A stretch of 64,000 bases of DNA, taken from assembly GCA_036186865.1 (NCBI GenBank), contig AP025051.1, positions 20,213,724 to 20,277,723 on the forward strand, written 5' to 3'. The translations under genes and the position numbers were made by a program. Within the stretch, counting starts at the first letter, position 1; the number at the start of each line of letters is the position of its first letter. Below are positions 36,122-45,966 of this stretch, one piece after another. Origin of the DNA: Eustoma russellianum. Lineage: Eukaryota > Streptophyta > Magnoliopsida > Gentianales > Gentianaceae. Below the pieces are notes generated by a model, which ran no database searches, was not told where the DNA came from, and saw only the letters and a list, made by a program, of their open reading frames with translations.

Positions 36122-37451
36122 TGATGCGTGCAACTCGTGGGCTCTAACGATTCCACCTTCCAAACGTCCTTCACAAAGGGTTAGGCACAAGGAAGAAGAC
36201 TTCCCCTTGCTTCCTTAGTGATTAAAAACGTGTGGATTAAGAATGAGCAAGACCAACACTTCAAGATGGTCGTTGATCAGGCAAACCAATACGGCCCTCC
36301 TAGACGGCACCTTTAAGCAATGGCAACACCTTCAAAATGCTCAACTTTGAAGGATCTTAACCTAGGTTTTTAATGCAAAACCAAGAAAACAAAGTCTCAC
36401 ACAAAGTGAAAGAAATATCACGAATTCTTATTCATCAAAAGTTGTCCCTAACGGCCAAAAGGCCCTATTTATAGACTAGAAAACGTGCTCCTCAAGCCTT
36501 AGAATGGCTAGAAATTATTTCAAATAATGCTAGCTACCAAATGTTTAAATTTAAAATCTGGTTGAAATTCAAACCAAGATAAATTCTAGCTAAAACTTGA
36601 ATTTGCTTGTAGAATGCCAACTTCTCTCTTCCAGCCGTGTATGATGACTAAATGGATGTGTTTGAGACCTGATTTGATGATGATAAGGTGGTTGGAATTG
36701 AATTCAAAGGTTGGTTCAAATTTGAATTCGAATTGAGTTTGAATTTGAATTCAAATTTGGGTTTAACTTTGAATTGTGATCTCATCTCCTCCTTGCTTCA
36801 AGAATGGCGTGTAGATGGCTTCAAGGTGGCTAAGATGTTGAATTCAAATGTCGGTTGAAGTTTGAATTCAAATTGAGTTTGAATTTGAATTCAAATTTGG
36901 GTTCAACTTTGAATTGTAGACTCATCTTCCTCTTAACCTCCAAGATGGCGTGTGGAATGGACTAAGATAAGGCTGAGAATTTATTGAAATGTAAATCTCA
37001 AATTAGATAAAACTTGAATTCAAATAATGGTTGAATTTAAATTTAAGTTTGTCTTCAAGTTTGAATGCGATTTAATCTCCATCTTTGAACTTCAAGTTGG
37101 GCGCCACTATGGAGATAATTTGAGCTGGATTTTGAAAATGGAATTCCATCTTGGACACATTTGAATTTGTCTTTGTGGAGACAAACATTCTTCTCAAGAC
37201 AACATTCATTTTGTCTCCCTTTTTGAAGCACACGCCTGTAATGCCCTTTTGAGCTTCCATTAGGCTTGGAAATTTCATGTACCTAATTTACCTGCAAAGC
37301 AAACACAAGGAAGCAAGGATCCCAAGAAAACAAGACATACATTTGGTTATTTTATTGAAAGACGCCTATATGCATGAAAAGTGATGCATGGAATACAACC
37401 CAAGACTAAGACAAACTTTGTCTTGTATTTTGCACACCTTGGACCGCATCA
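36122..37451 (-). repeat. 5' LTR of the non-autonomous element (intact)
   Basis: 1330 bp, TGATGCG...CGCATCA. It contains the uninterrupted target of CRM-like copy 2 (ACTTCCCCTTGCTTCC near 36200-36214). An internal duplication of about 140 bp makes two blocks each carrying the perfect palindrome AATTTGAATTCAAATT (36742-36757 and 36882-36897). Confidence 0.9.
36465..36474 (-). promoter_or_regulatory. TATA box in the 5' LTR of the non-autonomous element
   Basis: Minus-strand CTATAAATAG followed by GGGCC; matches the plant TATA consensus and is conserved in the other LTR at 32518-32527. Transcription would run toward the primer site and orphan ORF. Confidence 0.65.
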
Positions 37452-37645
37452 GAACTTGTCTGAACAAATTGCTTAAAAGAAATATTGTCATCTATCCAGA
37501 ATGCAAAAATGTCCGTCTTCTGATCACAAGATTAACATCTCATAAAACAGACCCGGCCACCAGATCATAAAAGTGGATTACCAGTAGAAAAATGCAATAA
37601 TTGTAAACCAGGAACGATCTCTACCATACCTTCCTGGCTCCAACA

Positions 37646-37651
37646 TTTATT
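37646..37651 (-). terminator. Candidate polyadenylation signal of the gamma-CA gene
   Basis: AATAAA on the minus strand, about 100 bp after the stop codon and about 195 bp before the LTR boundary. If used, the transcript would end before the retrotransposon. Confidence 0.5.
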
Positions 37652-37749
37652 TCTAATAACAGCACAACCTTACCGTCTCTCTGCAGCTAACAAGCAAATA
37701 TTATCTTCATCATCTTTCAAGGCTTTCCAATTTGACAAATCTCCAAATT

Positions 37750-40700
37750 CTAAGCAGTCTTTGCTGCCTTATCTTGCAAAGCATTCTCAGAGTGCGCAAA
37801 CTCTGGAGGTGTTTCGCGAACAACACCCGACACTGAGTCATAGTCTCCATCATGATGTGCAAAATTCTTGTGCAACACCTTCTCAAACTCAGTTTTCTCA
37901 AGGTCTTTAGCATTTTCAGCTGCGTGATGCAGTGCTAAGTCGGAATACTTGATGGCTGACTGGGGTATGAAGGCAATTTCATCCTCCGTAAGCTTCCTCA
38001 AAAATTTTGCTGGATTTCCACCCCATATCTGTGCTACAAAAAACAAGTATTGGTTAACGTGTGAATCTATTCGCATATCCATTCCAATATTCATTCTGCA
38101 CAGGTATTAGGTACTTCAAATATATCAGTAAAACTAGATACAGAGCTTCAAACTGCATGACTAACAATTTGGCAACAGGATGTCAAGAGCCTGAATGTTC
38201 TCGCATCTTAGTGTTATGAATCTTACCTGAGGATAATGATATGTACATACAGATATGAATGATATGCATAGAAATTATAACAGTAATAAGAACGAGTAGG
38301 CCATTAACACACCTCACCGCAGGGTATCCTTGTATTCTGTCTCACAAGTGCCCCAGCGGCAACCATAGCATTCTTCTCTACCACCACTCCATCCAGCAAT
38401 GTAGCAGCCATGCCTATAAATGCTTCGTCCTCAACAGTACATCCATGGAGAACAGCGCTATGGCCTGTCCAGAATTGTTGGATAAGTGTCCCGAAAGATT
38501 TAGACTTCACAAGGAGCACGTGGAAAAATATATAATTAATCAACACTTACCTACAGTGACATTGTTACCAATAATAGTAGGTAGAACCTTCCCAGCTAAA
38601 TTGGACTTGGCAACATGAACCAGAGAATTGTCCTGTATGTTGGTTCCAGTTCCAATACTGATCCTGTTCACATCACCTACATGTAATGTTTAACATTCAA
38701 AAACTGCAGCATAAAATACAGGGAAACGAGAAACAAATACTAAAACAAAAACGGATGGCAGACTAAGGACAAGTGAAAAAGGTAAACACAATAGGCATCT
38801 GAACTAAAGTTGCAAACTCATTGATCCAAAAGAGTGGCCAGGCTTAACTTAGCTTGTCCACCTTTTGGCTGGCTCCATTTGGATTTTAGTTGGCTTCCAT
38901 CCTTAAACTAAGGTAAAGCTTTGAAGTTGCGAAAAGCAATGCAACCGTGTAAGTATTATAAATATTCCACAAAACAACACACAAAAAATCAATGTGAATA
39001 TGAAGAATCAATTTAAATCTCATTATACAGCAAAAGACGCTAAGTCCACATCCCATAAAGAAAAATATCAGTAATTGAACCAGATTGTTCGCAAGCTTTT
39101 GAGCAAATTCGAGAAATTATTAAATTAACTCATAACCTGAATTCAAACAAATTTCTTCAAGCTTAGATCATGTCTTAAACAGGTCAGTTAAAAAAAAAAA
39201 AAAAAGAACAACCTTCTACTAGGATTCAATTCATTGGGCATCCAACACTTTGTTATCAATGAACCCAAAATCAGAAGGTCAACAAGTATACTATCAAAGA
39301 GTAAAGAATAAAGCAATAAAGTTGGGATCGCAGAACAAGACAGATAAAGGTGGAGCAGGACGCAGGACTTCAAAGCAAGGAAGAAACAGAGGCGAGATTT
39401 GGATTGTTCCACAACTATGGTTTGAAAAAGACTTACCAAAATATATCTTCTAGAACAAGTATGATTTTATTTATTTTTATATAAGTGAACGAGTATGATT
39501 TTAAAAGAGAGAGCACACGGAAGCATGACTTCCTAACAAAACAAACCTTCATCTTATCAGCTACTGGCACCACTTTTCATTTTAAAGCCAGCAACCAACA
39601 ATAACAATTTCAAAAACCCTGCTTCCATCACCATCTCCACCTCCCAATCCCCAGCAAAATTCCTCTGGTCATTATGACTTCTGAGATAACACCAGAAAGC
39701 CTTAGACAGCCTTAAACCCCCAAAATACACCCAATTTGTAGTATGCAGGACAAGAATAGAATCAGCAAGGATGCCTGAATGGTTCTTTCTGAGGGATAAA
39801 GGTGAACCAAGGAACTGAAGGAGGAAATGATAAACAGAAATTTCATCCTGTAAAGAAAGTTTGAAATTGAATAAACGAGTAAGAAAGACAAGGTGGAGAA
39901 GGGACCATGGGATGAGACAAGCATAAAGCGCAGAGGACTAGACATTAAGATACGTGTTAAGGGCAAAACCAACGTCCTACTCCAAAATATAGGGATCAGC
40001 AACCAAAGAAGATCCTTGCGTCATAGGAAATATTAGATGCTGTTCCATAAACTGGATTCAATGCACAACACACCTACTGTTGCACTGAATAACATGTCAA
40101 ACTCTGAAGCTTTCTGGTAGTTGTGCATATGAGAGGATATAATCCAACTTTACAACATGATATAAACTGGTAAAAGCATGAAATCAGTGCAGTTGCCAGT
40201 AAACCTGACATACTGACACAGTAAGAGACATTAACAATTATTGGCCACGTCCAGATAAACAGAATACTGGACCCAATTAGAAACAACTTAAAAGGACTTT
40301 AGACATAAATAAATTGGTTATACATGAATTTAAGACTTCACATGAAGAAAAGTTTCAATCTAGCAAAAGTCTAAAAAGTTACTAACAAGCACACTCTCAC
40401 GGTTACAAAAGGGTATGAACAAGTGTTTTCTTTTTGTACGTTGGAAAAATCACTAGTTCATACGATGAACCTTTTGTGTAGATCATCTCAGCACTTGTAC
40501 CAGTGAGAGTGTGCTGGTTAGCAACTTTTCAGACTTTTGCTAGATTGAAACTCTTCTTATTGAGAAGTCTTAGATTCACGTGCAACCAATTTATTTATGT
40601 CGAGAATCCTTTTAAGTTGTTTCTGATTGGGTCCAGTGTTCTGTTTATCTAATATCTATACAAGTGAACCACTGCACTATGAGGCACAGGAATTGAGCTG

Positions 40701-42719
40701 ACCAAAATTGACATAAAATGACCACAGATACCATATCACAAAATTCCAATAGTCAAAAGCACAAAGAAGCTTTACAAAATAGCACACAAAGAAATGACAT
40801 TCTACCAAAACTCGGACTTTTAAGCTAGAATAAATACCCACGTGAATGTAATTCATACTGACAACTATATTTTCCAAAAAGCACCTTTTACTTGATGGTA
40901 TCATATTAAAACAATCTCTTACTAACATAAACTTCAATGACAAAAAAGATTTGACCGAAAAACCTTTAGGTCTAGCGGTTGAGTAGCATTTACCCTACCC
41001 CGGGGTCTCGAGTTCGATTCTCCCTTCCCAATTATTTTGAGAAAAAAAATGACAAAGAATGTTTGACTTATAATTTACTATTGCAGGACCTACCTCTCAG
41101 GACACACCCATACCAAATCGAAGAATTTTGACCGACTGTAACATTCCCAATGATAGAAGCACTTGGGGCCACAAATGCTTCCTTATGAACTGCTGGTGCT
41201 TTATCATACAAGTTCATCAAAGTCCTGTGCCTGGACACTAGTTAACAAAATTCATATGTTAAAACTGATACTGACAATACTTTCAACCACAATCTGCTTC
41301 TAAATACAAAAAGAGCTGGAAGATTACATGCAAACAACGACATGCGCATATCTATATTTTCTACAAAATCTTGTAAAATAAATTATATTATTCGAAGTCA
41401 TCATGAAAAGCAGTGGGCTAGAGGATTTCATGCAACAACATGCATATATTTTTGTTTTCTACAAAATCATGCAAAATAAATTTTAGCCTTCGAAATTATC
41501 ATGAAAAGCAGTGGGCTGGCGGTTGCAAGGAATTCATCCCCAAGGTTCACCTCTTCTTTTAAGGATAATGAGACAAACAATGCAGTAGTCTTGCGCCACT
41601 AGTATATTTTTGAACCAAAAAACTAGTACTTCATATGATTGAACATGGAGCAGACATAGGCACGGGAAGACGAAAGTGTTGCTACATTGCTCTGGTGCGT
41701 CAACAGATGCTCTTGAAATTGACACTAAAAACATGAATTATGTTGCTAAAGGCTTAAATTTGTACTAAGAACCAATTCTTTTTAAGGTCAAGTAAAAAAT
41801 TTGAATGAAAAAATAAAATAAATAAAACGCAAGAGAAATGATTGATCCGTATAGCTGATGCCATATAGTGGAAAAAGGCTCGGTTGTTGTTCGTGGTGGT
41901 CAAGTAAATGATCTGAAAGATCAACAAGTTGAAAGTTATAGATCATATTGATCAACATTCCCCTTTGATTCATCTTCATTCTTTTAGATAAGTTTTTAGA
42001 AATTTCACTTTCGTGAACCTCAATTGGTTAGTCAAAGTTGACCAGAAAATAAGACCAGGAACTTGTATAATGGAAGACTTCTTGCATCATATACACCAAG
42101 AAAAAAGCTTAATGTAGACAAAAATTAATAATAAACAGACCAAAAAGCATTAGTAGCTACGAGAATTACAAATTTATACTAGTAACAATGAGCAGCGTCG
42201 TCTTGCCCAAATTATCTAAATTTCTTTACTAGCATTCAATTTTTTTATATTGCACTAAATGATACTCCTAATCTTAAATTTTCTAAATTGCCACTTTGGT
42301 TTCCATTGGCAAAACACCAACAGATTGAAGTGCAGGCTCTGTCTACTGAAAAGACAATCGACTAAAAACAAACATTATTAAAATTCGAGAATTTTTACAG
42401 GTGAATCCAATAAATCAAATGAGGTAGAGATAAATGTGGAAGTGCCGATATTTGACTCAACATGAGAAAACCATCAAACAAGAAAGGAAAAAGAAGAAAT
42501 CAAAGGTACGTATATTAAGGGACAAAAATAGGAATCAAAATTCCTTTGCTCAGATGACAACTTTCTAAGAGAAACAAGAAGCAGAGGAGGGAGGGAGCAT
42601 ATACGTTGTTCTTGGAAGTAGTAATTCCCCTGGAGACGGGAGCCGAGGCGATCAAGGGCTTGGCCGGTCTCCCGGATCCAGAATCCGACGGTGTAGAATG
42701 CTCTTCCGACAGTCCCCAT
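37750..42719 (-). CDS. GAMMACA1: Gamma carbonic anhydrase subunit of mitochondrial complex I
   Basis: Five coding exons: 42605-42719, 41094-41237, 38551-38676, 38313-38464 and 37750-38028. All introns are GT-AG, and the sum is 816 nt, giving 271 residues without a stop. The start is MGTVGRAFYTVGFWIRETG, the typical plant gamma-CA N-terminus, with the basic LGSRLQG region nearby. The left-handed beta-helix body follows (SSIWYGCVLRGDVN, TNIQDNSLVHVAK, TVGHSAVLHGCTVEDE). The three metal-ligand histidines fall at residues 107, 130 and 135; R86, D88 and Q101 of the active-site pocket are also present. In plants such subunits form the matrix-facing carbonic-anhydrase domain of complex I; enzymatic activity is uncertain for the family. 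It resembles Arabidopsis CA1 more than CA2. Oddities: GMAATLL for the usual GMGATLL, and IPCGEIW for IPSGEVW. Intron sizes are 1367, 2417, 86 and 284 bp; intron 2 carries repeats. Confidence 0.95.
40254..40650. repeat. Foldback inverted repeat in gamma-CA intron 2
   Basis: The left arm from about 40254 (AGATAAACAGAATACTGGAC) to about 40400 matches the reverse complement of 40504-40650 (AGATAAACAGAACACTGGAC when inverted) with scattered mismatches over about 147 bp. Weaker pairing continues inward. The intron transcript could form a long hairpin. This is compatible with a foldback transposon or a local inverted duplication; no target duplication was identified. Confidence 0.82.
40956..41049 (+). 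mobile_element. tRNA-derived SINE-like insertion
   Basis: Contains a pol III A-box-like TCTAGCGGTTGAG and a B-box-like GAGTTCGATTCTC in the right order, ends in an A-run, and is flanked by TGACAAAAAAGATTTGAC (40938-40955) and TGACAAAGAATGTTTGAC (41050-41067), an 18-bp direct repeat with three mismatches. It lacks a proper acceptor stem, so it is not a tRNA gene. It is antisense to the gene, with its right flank only 26 bp from the exon 2 splice donor. Confidence 0.65.
41327..41527. repeat. About 100-bp tandem duplication in gamma-CA intron 1
   Basis: CATGCAA...GAAAAGCAGTGGGCT occurs from 41327 and again from 41428, diverged but clear. It has no apparent effect on splice sites. Confidence 0.75.
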
Positions 42720-43312
42720 CTCAAATTAAGCTTTTTCCTTGCGCAGATTCGTTGCTGCGGGCCTGCAATCTGGTCAATTTCTCAAGGATAATTTTTAGCT
42801 GAGCATTTGTCGAGAAGTAAAGAGGTATATGAATGCTTGTGGAGGCTACAACAAGAAGGAAATGGGGAAAGAGGCGAGTCTCGGGTTTAGTAAAGAGTTT
42901 TAAGACTATTTCGTTTCTCAAGGATAATTTTTGGGTAAATTTCGCTTATACAAATCAAATAATGTTGGGTCGGATTTGCTCTAAGCTAAGCTCAAGTCAT
43001 AAAATTAATTTGTTTTGCACTCGCTTTATTTCTCGAAAAATACCTTGGACTGAAAACAAGATATATATAATGTTGAACGTTTACATTTTATAATGGTGTA
43101 CTGCTGATTCAAGTATACATTACGGTATCTTATACACCAGGTTGACAATAATTATTGTATATCGTGCTCACAATGAATACGGGTGTAAGACACCGTGATC
43201 ACAGAGTTGTTGTTGTACTTGCTTTATCATTTAACATTGTTCTCAATAGATACACCAAAGAATGGTGTGGCATACGATGTGTATCACTGTATACGCATAT
43301 ATGGGCATAAAT
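42720..43312. other. Upstream region of the gamma-CA gene
   Basis: Probable 5' untranslated region and proximal promoter on the minus strand. No clear TATA box could be chosen. Bounded upstream by a solo LTR. Confidence 0.5.
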
Positions 43313-43430
43313 TGTTGGAACATGAATTATTTTGATGAAGCTAAAAGATGTTTTAAAAAAGTTAAAAAGATATTTCACACTTTGTAAATAAAACAAAATG
43401 AGAAAAACACACCGTGAGACATTAATCCCT

Positions 43431-43900
43431 CGCATGGATCGATCGATGTATACATCAGTCTCTCAAACAGAGACATCGATCGATCTATGTTGGAATTGAC
43501 TAAGGTTGGAACCTTGCTGTCCAATATCGATCTCTCAGTCTGGAACACATAGATCGATCGATGTGACATCAGCCTCTAGAGTTAGAGACATTGATCGATC
43601 GATGTTGTTAATGTTCAAAGTTAAAATATTACTGGAAGACATCGATCTCTCAATGTTTGAGACATCGATCGATCGATGTATACATCAGCGTCTTAGAAGA
43701 GATATCGACCGATCAATGCATGTAAGGAATAAAACTGAAACCTTATTGGAAGACATCGATCTCTCAGCAACGACACATCGGTCGATCGATGTGCACATCA
43801 GTCTCTCAAAGGAGAGACATCGATCGACCGATGTATTAAAGGTGCAAAACTAGAAGACATCGATCTTTCAACAAGACACATTGATCGACCGATGTCATCC
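43431..43900. repeat. Palindromic ATCGATCGAT minisatellite inside the solo LTR
   Basis: At least eight imperfect copies of ACATCGATCGATCGATGT, itself a palindrome, alternate with ACATCGATCTCTCA half-sites and CATCAGTCTCTCAAA spacers. Spacing is irregular (roughly 30-110 bp). It generates a spurious 115-codon frame with repeated RSID words. Confidence 0.9.
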
Positions 43901-44142
43901 AGGATTCAAATTTTTATGACCTTTGAAACAAAATCCAATGGAGATTTAAGTTGTTTTCTCTCTCTCTAATCTTGCTCGATACATTAATCATGCTTCATTG
44001 ACTATTGTATCCATGTCTAAGACTTTCTAGGATGGCTTTGGAGGATTAAATCAATCTTGGCTAAAGACTATTCGGATATTGTCAAGACCTATGATTGAGT
44101 TGAAGACTTGGGGAAGGCTGCAACAACGTGGCTCACACCCTC

Positions 44143-44148
44143 TATAAA
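44143..44148 (+). promoter_or_regulatory. TATA box of the solo LTR
   Basis: CTCTATAAATTGAAG matches the plant TATA consensus; it could drive transcription away from the gamma-CA gene. Confidence 0.55.
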
Positions 44149-44913
44149 TTGAAGAAGCTCAGATGAGGCCAAGATACACTTTCATCCTCTTCAAGCTTCA
44201 TTTTTCATTGGTGTACAAAAGCTCTCATTTGCACAAAAGTGCTTAAAGCTTGTTAAGCTCTTATTGCTTGTTCGTCATTATTGTAATTTGTGAGAGTGTA
44301 AGTCTAACACAAGAGGAACCATACATATTTGATCTCTTGCTTGTGTTTAGACTAGTTAGAAAGTGTAAACCTCACTACATCCCAAAACCCACTGTGAAAA
44401 AGTTCTTTGAGAGGATTTTGTTGAAGTTGTGAGTAAGCAAGGACTTGTTCTTGCTTATAGTTGGAGTTGTTATTGTTGCACAAAGTTGTTTTGTTCAAAA
44501 AGTTATTTTTGTTGCTTACACTAAGTTGTTAATGCAAGTATTGCTGTTGTGGTTCTTATTAAAAATAATAAGAAGAGTTGCTATTGAAAATCTTCTTTGA
44601 AAACAAAGTGGTGGTGGAGTAGAAACATTTAAGATTCCAACTACTCTATATCGTGTGTATTCATTCATTATCTCTCACCTCCCTTCTTTATTTGATTTGA
44701 AGAGCATTTGAATTGGAGTGAGCCAAAAACGAGAAATTATGTCCAAAATCGCTCAACTCTCTACTCACCCTACTTTAGAATGATTATCACAGAACTTACA
44801 TAAATGACGTGAAAGCAATACCATCGAGCATATGTCTTGCTACAAATCAGTACAACTAGTGTGTATGAATATGTCTACTAAGCGTGCCTCAACTCATGTA
44901 AATGAACAGTGAC

Positions 44914-45884
44914 TGATGAGCCAAAAAATACCCCCCGTTAGTCAATAACGGTCAACGCAGAAGTAGGGGCATAAAAATGGCTAAGTATGGTGGGTCGGCC
45001 TGGAGGTTGACCAGGTCGCATGCGGACAAACAGTCCATCTCGGCCACAGGGCCCCACGGCCATCTCGGCCATACGGTCTCAGTGCCCCCCTGGGGGCTAA
45101 AGATTTCACCTCGGCCTAAAGGCCTCATATAGGCCTAAGGGTCACATCTCGGCCTCAAAACCTCATCTCAGTCCACAGTTCCATCTCGGCCAGAGAGTTG
45201 AACTCGGCCTCGGATCCGATCTACTTACTGATCTTGGACCACTTTCTATGACGTCAGCTACGAGCATCATGAAAGGCCCACCAATGCTCTTTGAAGTCGG
45301 CCACATTCTTCTCGGCAGGCTGACCCCACATCATCAGCCATCTCGGGCACTTCTGAGTGCTTCTAGAGGGCTTCATCTCAGTCCTAGGAGTTCACCCTGG
45401 GTAATTCTACCAGGTGAAACACCCAGCCAGGTGTCCCAAGCTAGCTTACTCAGCTCAGCACCGAGCCACGTGGCGAGCATACAAGGGCAAGAGTCATCCA
45501 AATGACCTTCTTGCCTGTCACGATATCCGGGCTCTGCCCATGCATTGGCCCAAGCCGCCATATAAAAAGGCCGAGCAGCAGGAGAGAGAAGGACAGGTAA
45601 GAACAAGCTCTGAAAACGACAGACCAGTAACTCATCTTCTCCACAGTGAAAACGCAGGTTTACCAGAAAACCTCAATTTACAAAACCTTCATCATATATA
45701 AACCTCTCCTAAAAATGGCCTTAACTGACTTGAGCGTCGGAGGGTATTACCCGGGGCCATAGATCCCGGGTCCCCTGACCCTTTTTCTTTGTGCAGGTCA
45801 GCAACTCGCTCACTAAGGACAACTAACGGAGTTCTAACGGCACCACATCAAACAAATACTTGGTGATATAATCCGATATCATCA
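44914..45884 (+). repeat. 5' LTR of the Tat-lineage element
   Basis: Begins TGATGAGCCAAAAAATACC, ends CGATATCATCA. Unlike its AT-rich surroundings, it is rich in CTCGGCC/GGCCGAG words. TATA box at 45561. Confidence 0.92.
45561..45567 (+). promoter_or_regulatory. TATA box in the Tat-lineage 5' LTR
   Basis: CATATAAAAAGGCCGAG; conserved in the 3' LTR at 56032-56038. Confidence 0.65.
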
Positions 45885-45887
45885 TAT

Positions 45888-45916
45888 TGGCGCTAGAAGG
45901 AAGGCCTGAACCTCCG
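45888..45916 (+). promoter_or_regulatory. Primer binding site, extended type
   Basis: TGGCGCTAGAAGGA three bases after the 5' LTR. The 15 bases that follow still resemble a complete tRNA T-arm complement, better preserved in the related element at 57806-57834. tRNA species not assigned. Confidence 0.7.
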
Positions 45917-45966
45917 TCAATTAAGTCTTCCTAATCCCACTATTTAAAGCTCTTAAGTCAACTCAA

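Larger units (their letters stand above)
23162..37451 (-). mobile_element. Non-autonomous LTR element with orphan ORF, split by CRM-like copy 2
   Basis: Minus-strand element. Its 5' LTR is 36122-37451 (1330 bp, TGATGCG...CGCATCA). The primer site on the minus strand at 36107-36118 is of the initiator tRNA-Met type. The internal region is only about 2.6 kb and the polypurine tract is at 33503-33514. The 3' LTR is cut in two: 23162-23248 and 32253-33502, together 1332 bp once the duplicated CCCTT is counted once. Only one sizeable frame is present (33568-34743), without gag, protease, RT or integrase motifs, so it must depend on other elements. The outer flanks (TATGT left, GAACT right) do not match, so I cannot show its own target duplication; the left LTR start is also mutated (CAATGCG). 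Confidence 0.8.
43313..44800 (+). mobile_element. Solo LTR with target duplication TAAAT
   Basis: Starts TGTTGGAACATGAATT and ends GAACTTACA; flanked by TAAAT at 43308-43312 and 44801-44805. The 1488-bp length, the TGTTGGAA start with TTTTGATGAAG, and the later gag-free promoter region recall SIRE/Maximus-type copia LTRs, but the lineage is from memory. No second LTR, primer site or coding region is present, so recombination between two LTRs probably removed the interior. It lies about 600 bp upstream of the gamma-CA start codon in divergent orientation. Confidence 0.75.

Noticed and set aside
37452..37749. Gamma-CA gene truncated by the adjacent LTR
   Set aside because: The coding sequence is complete to its stop codon, and a candidate AATAAA lies before the LTR boundary.
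40956..41049. Possible tRNA gene
   Set aside because: A and B boxes are present, but no acceptor stem or plausible cloverleaf could be built; an A-rich end and flanking direct repeats point to a SINE.
43506..43853. 115-codon frame with repeated RSID/DIDLS words
   Set aside because: Its repetition mirrors the ATCGATCGAT minisatellite inside a solo LTR; no independent coding evidence.
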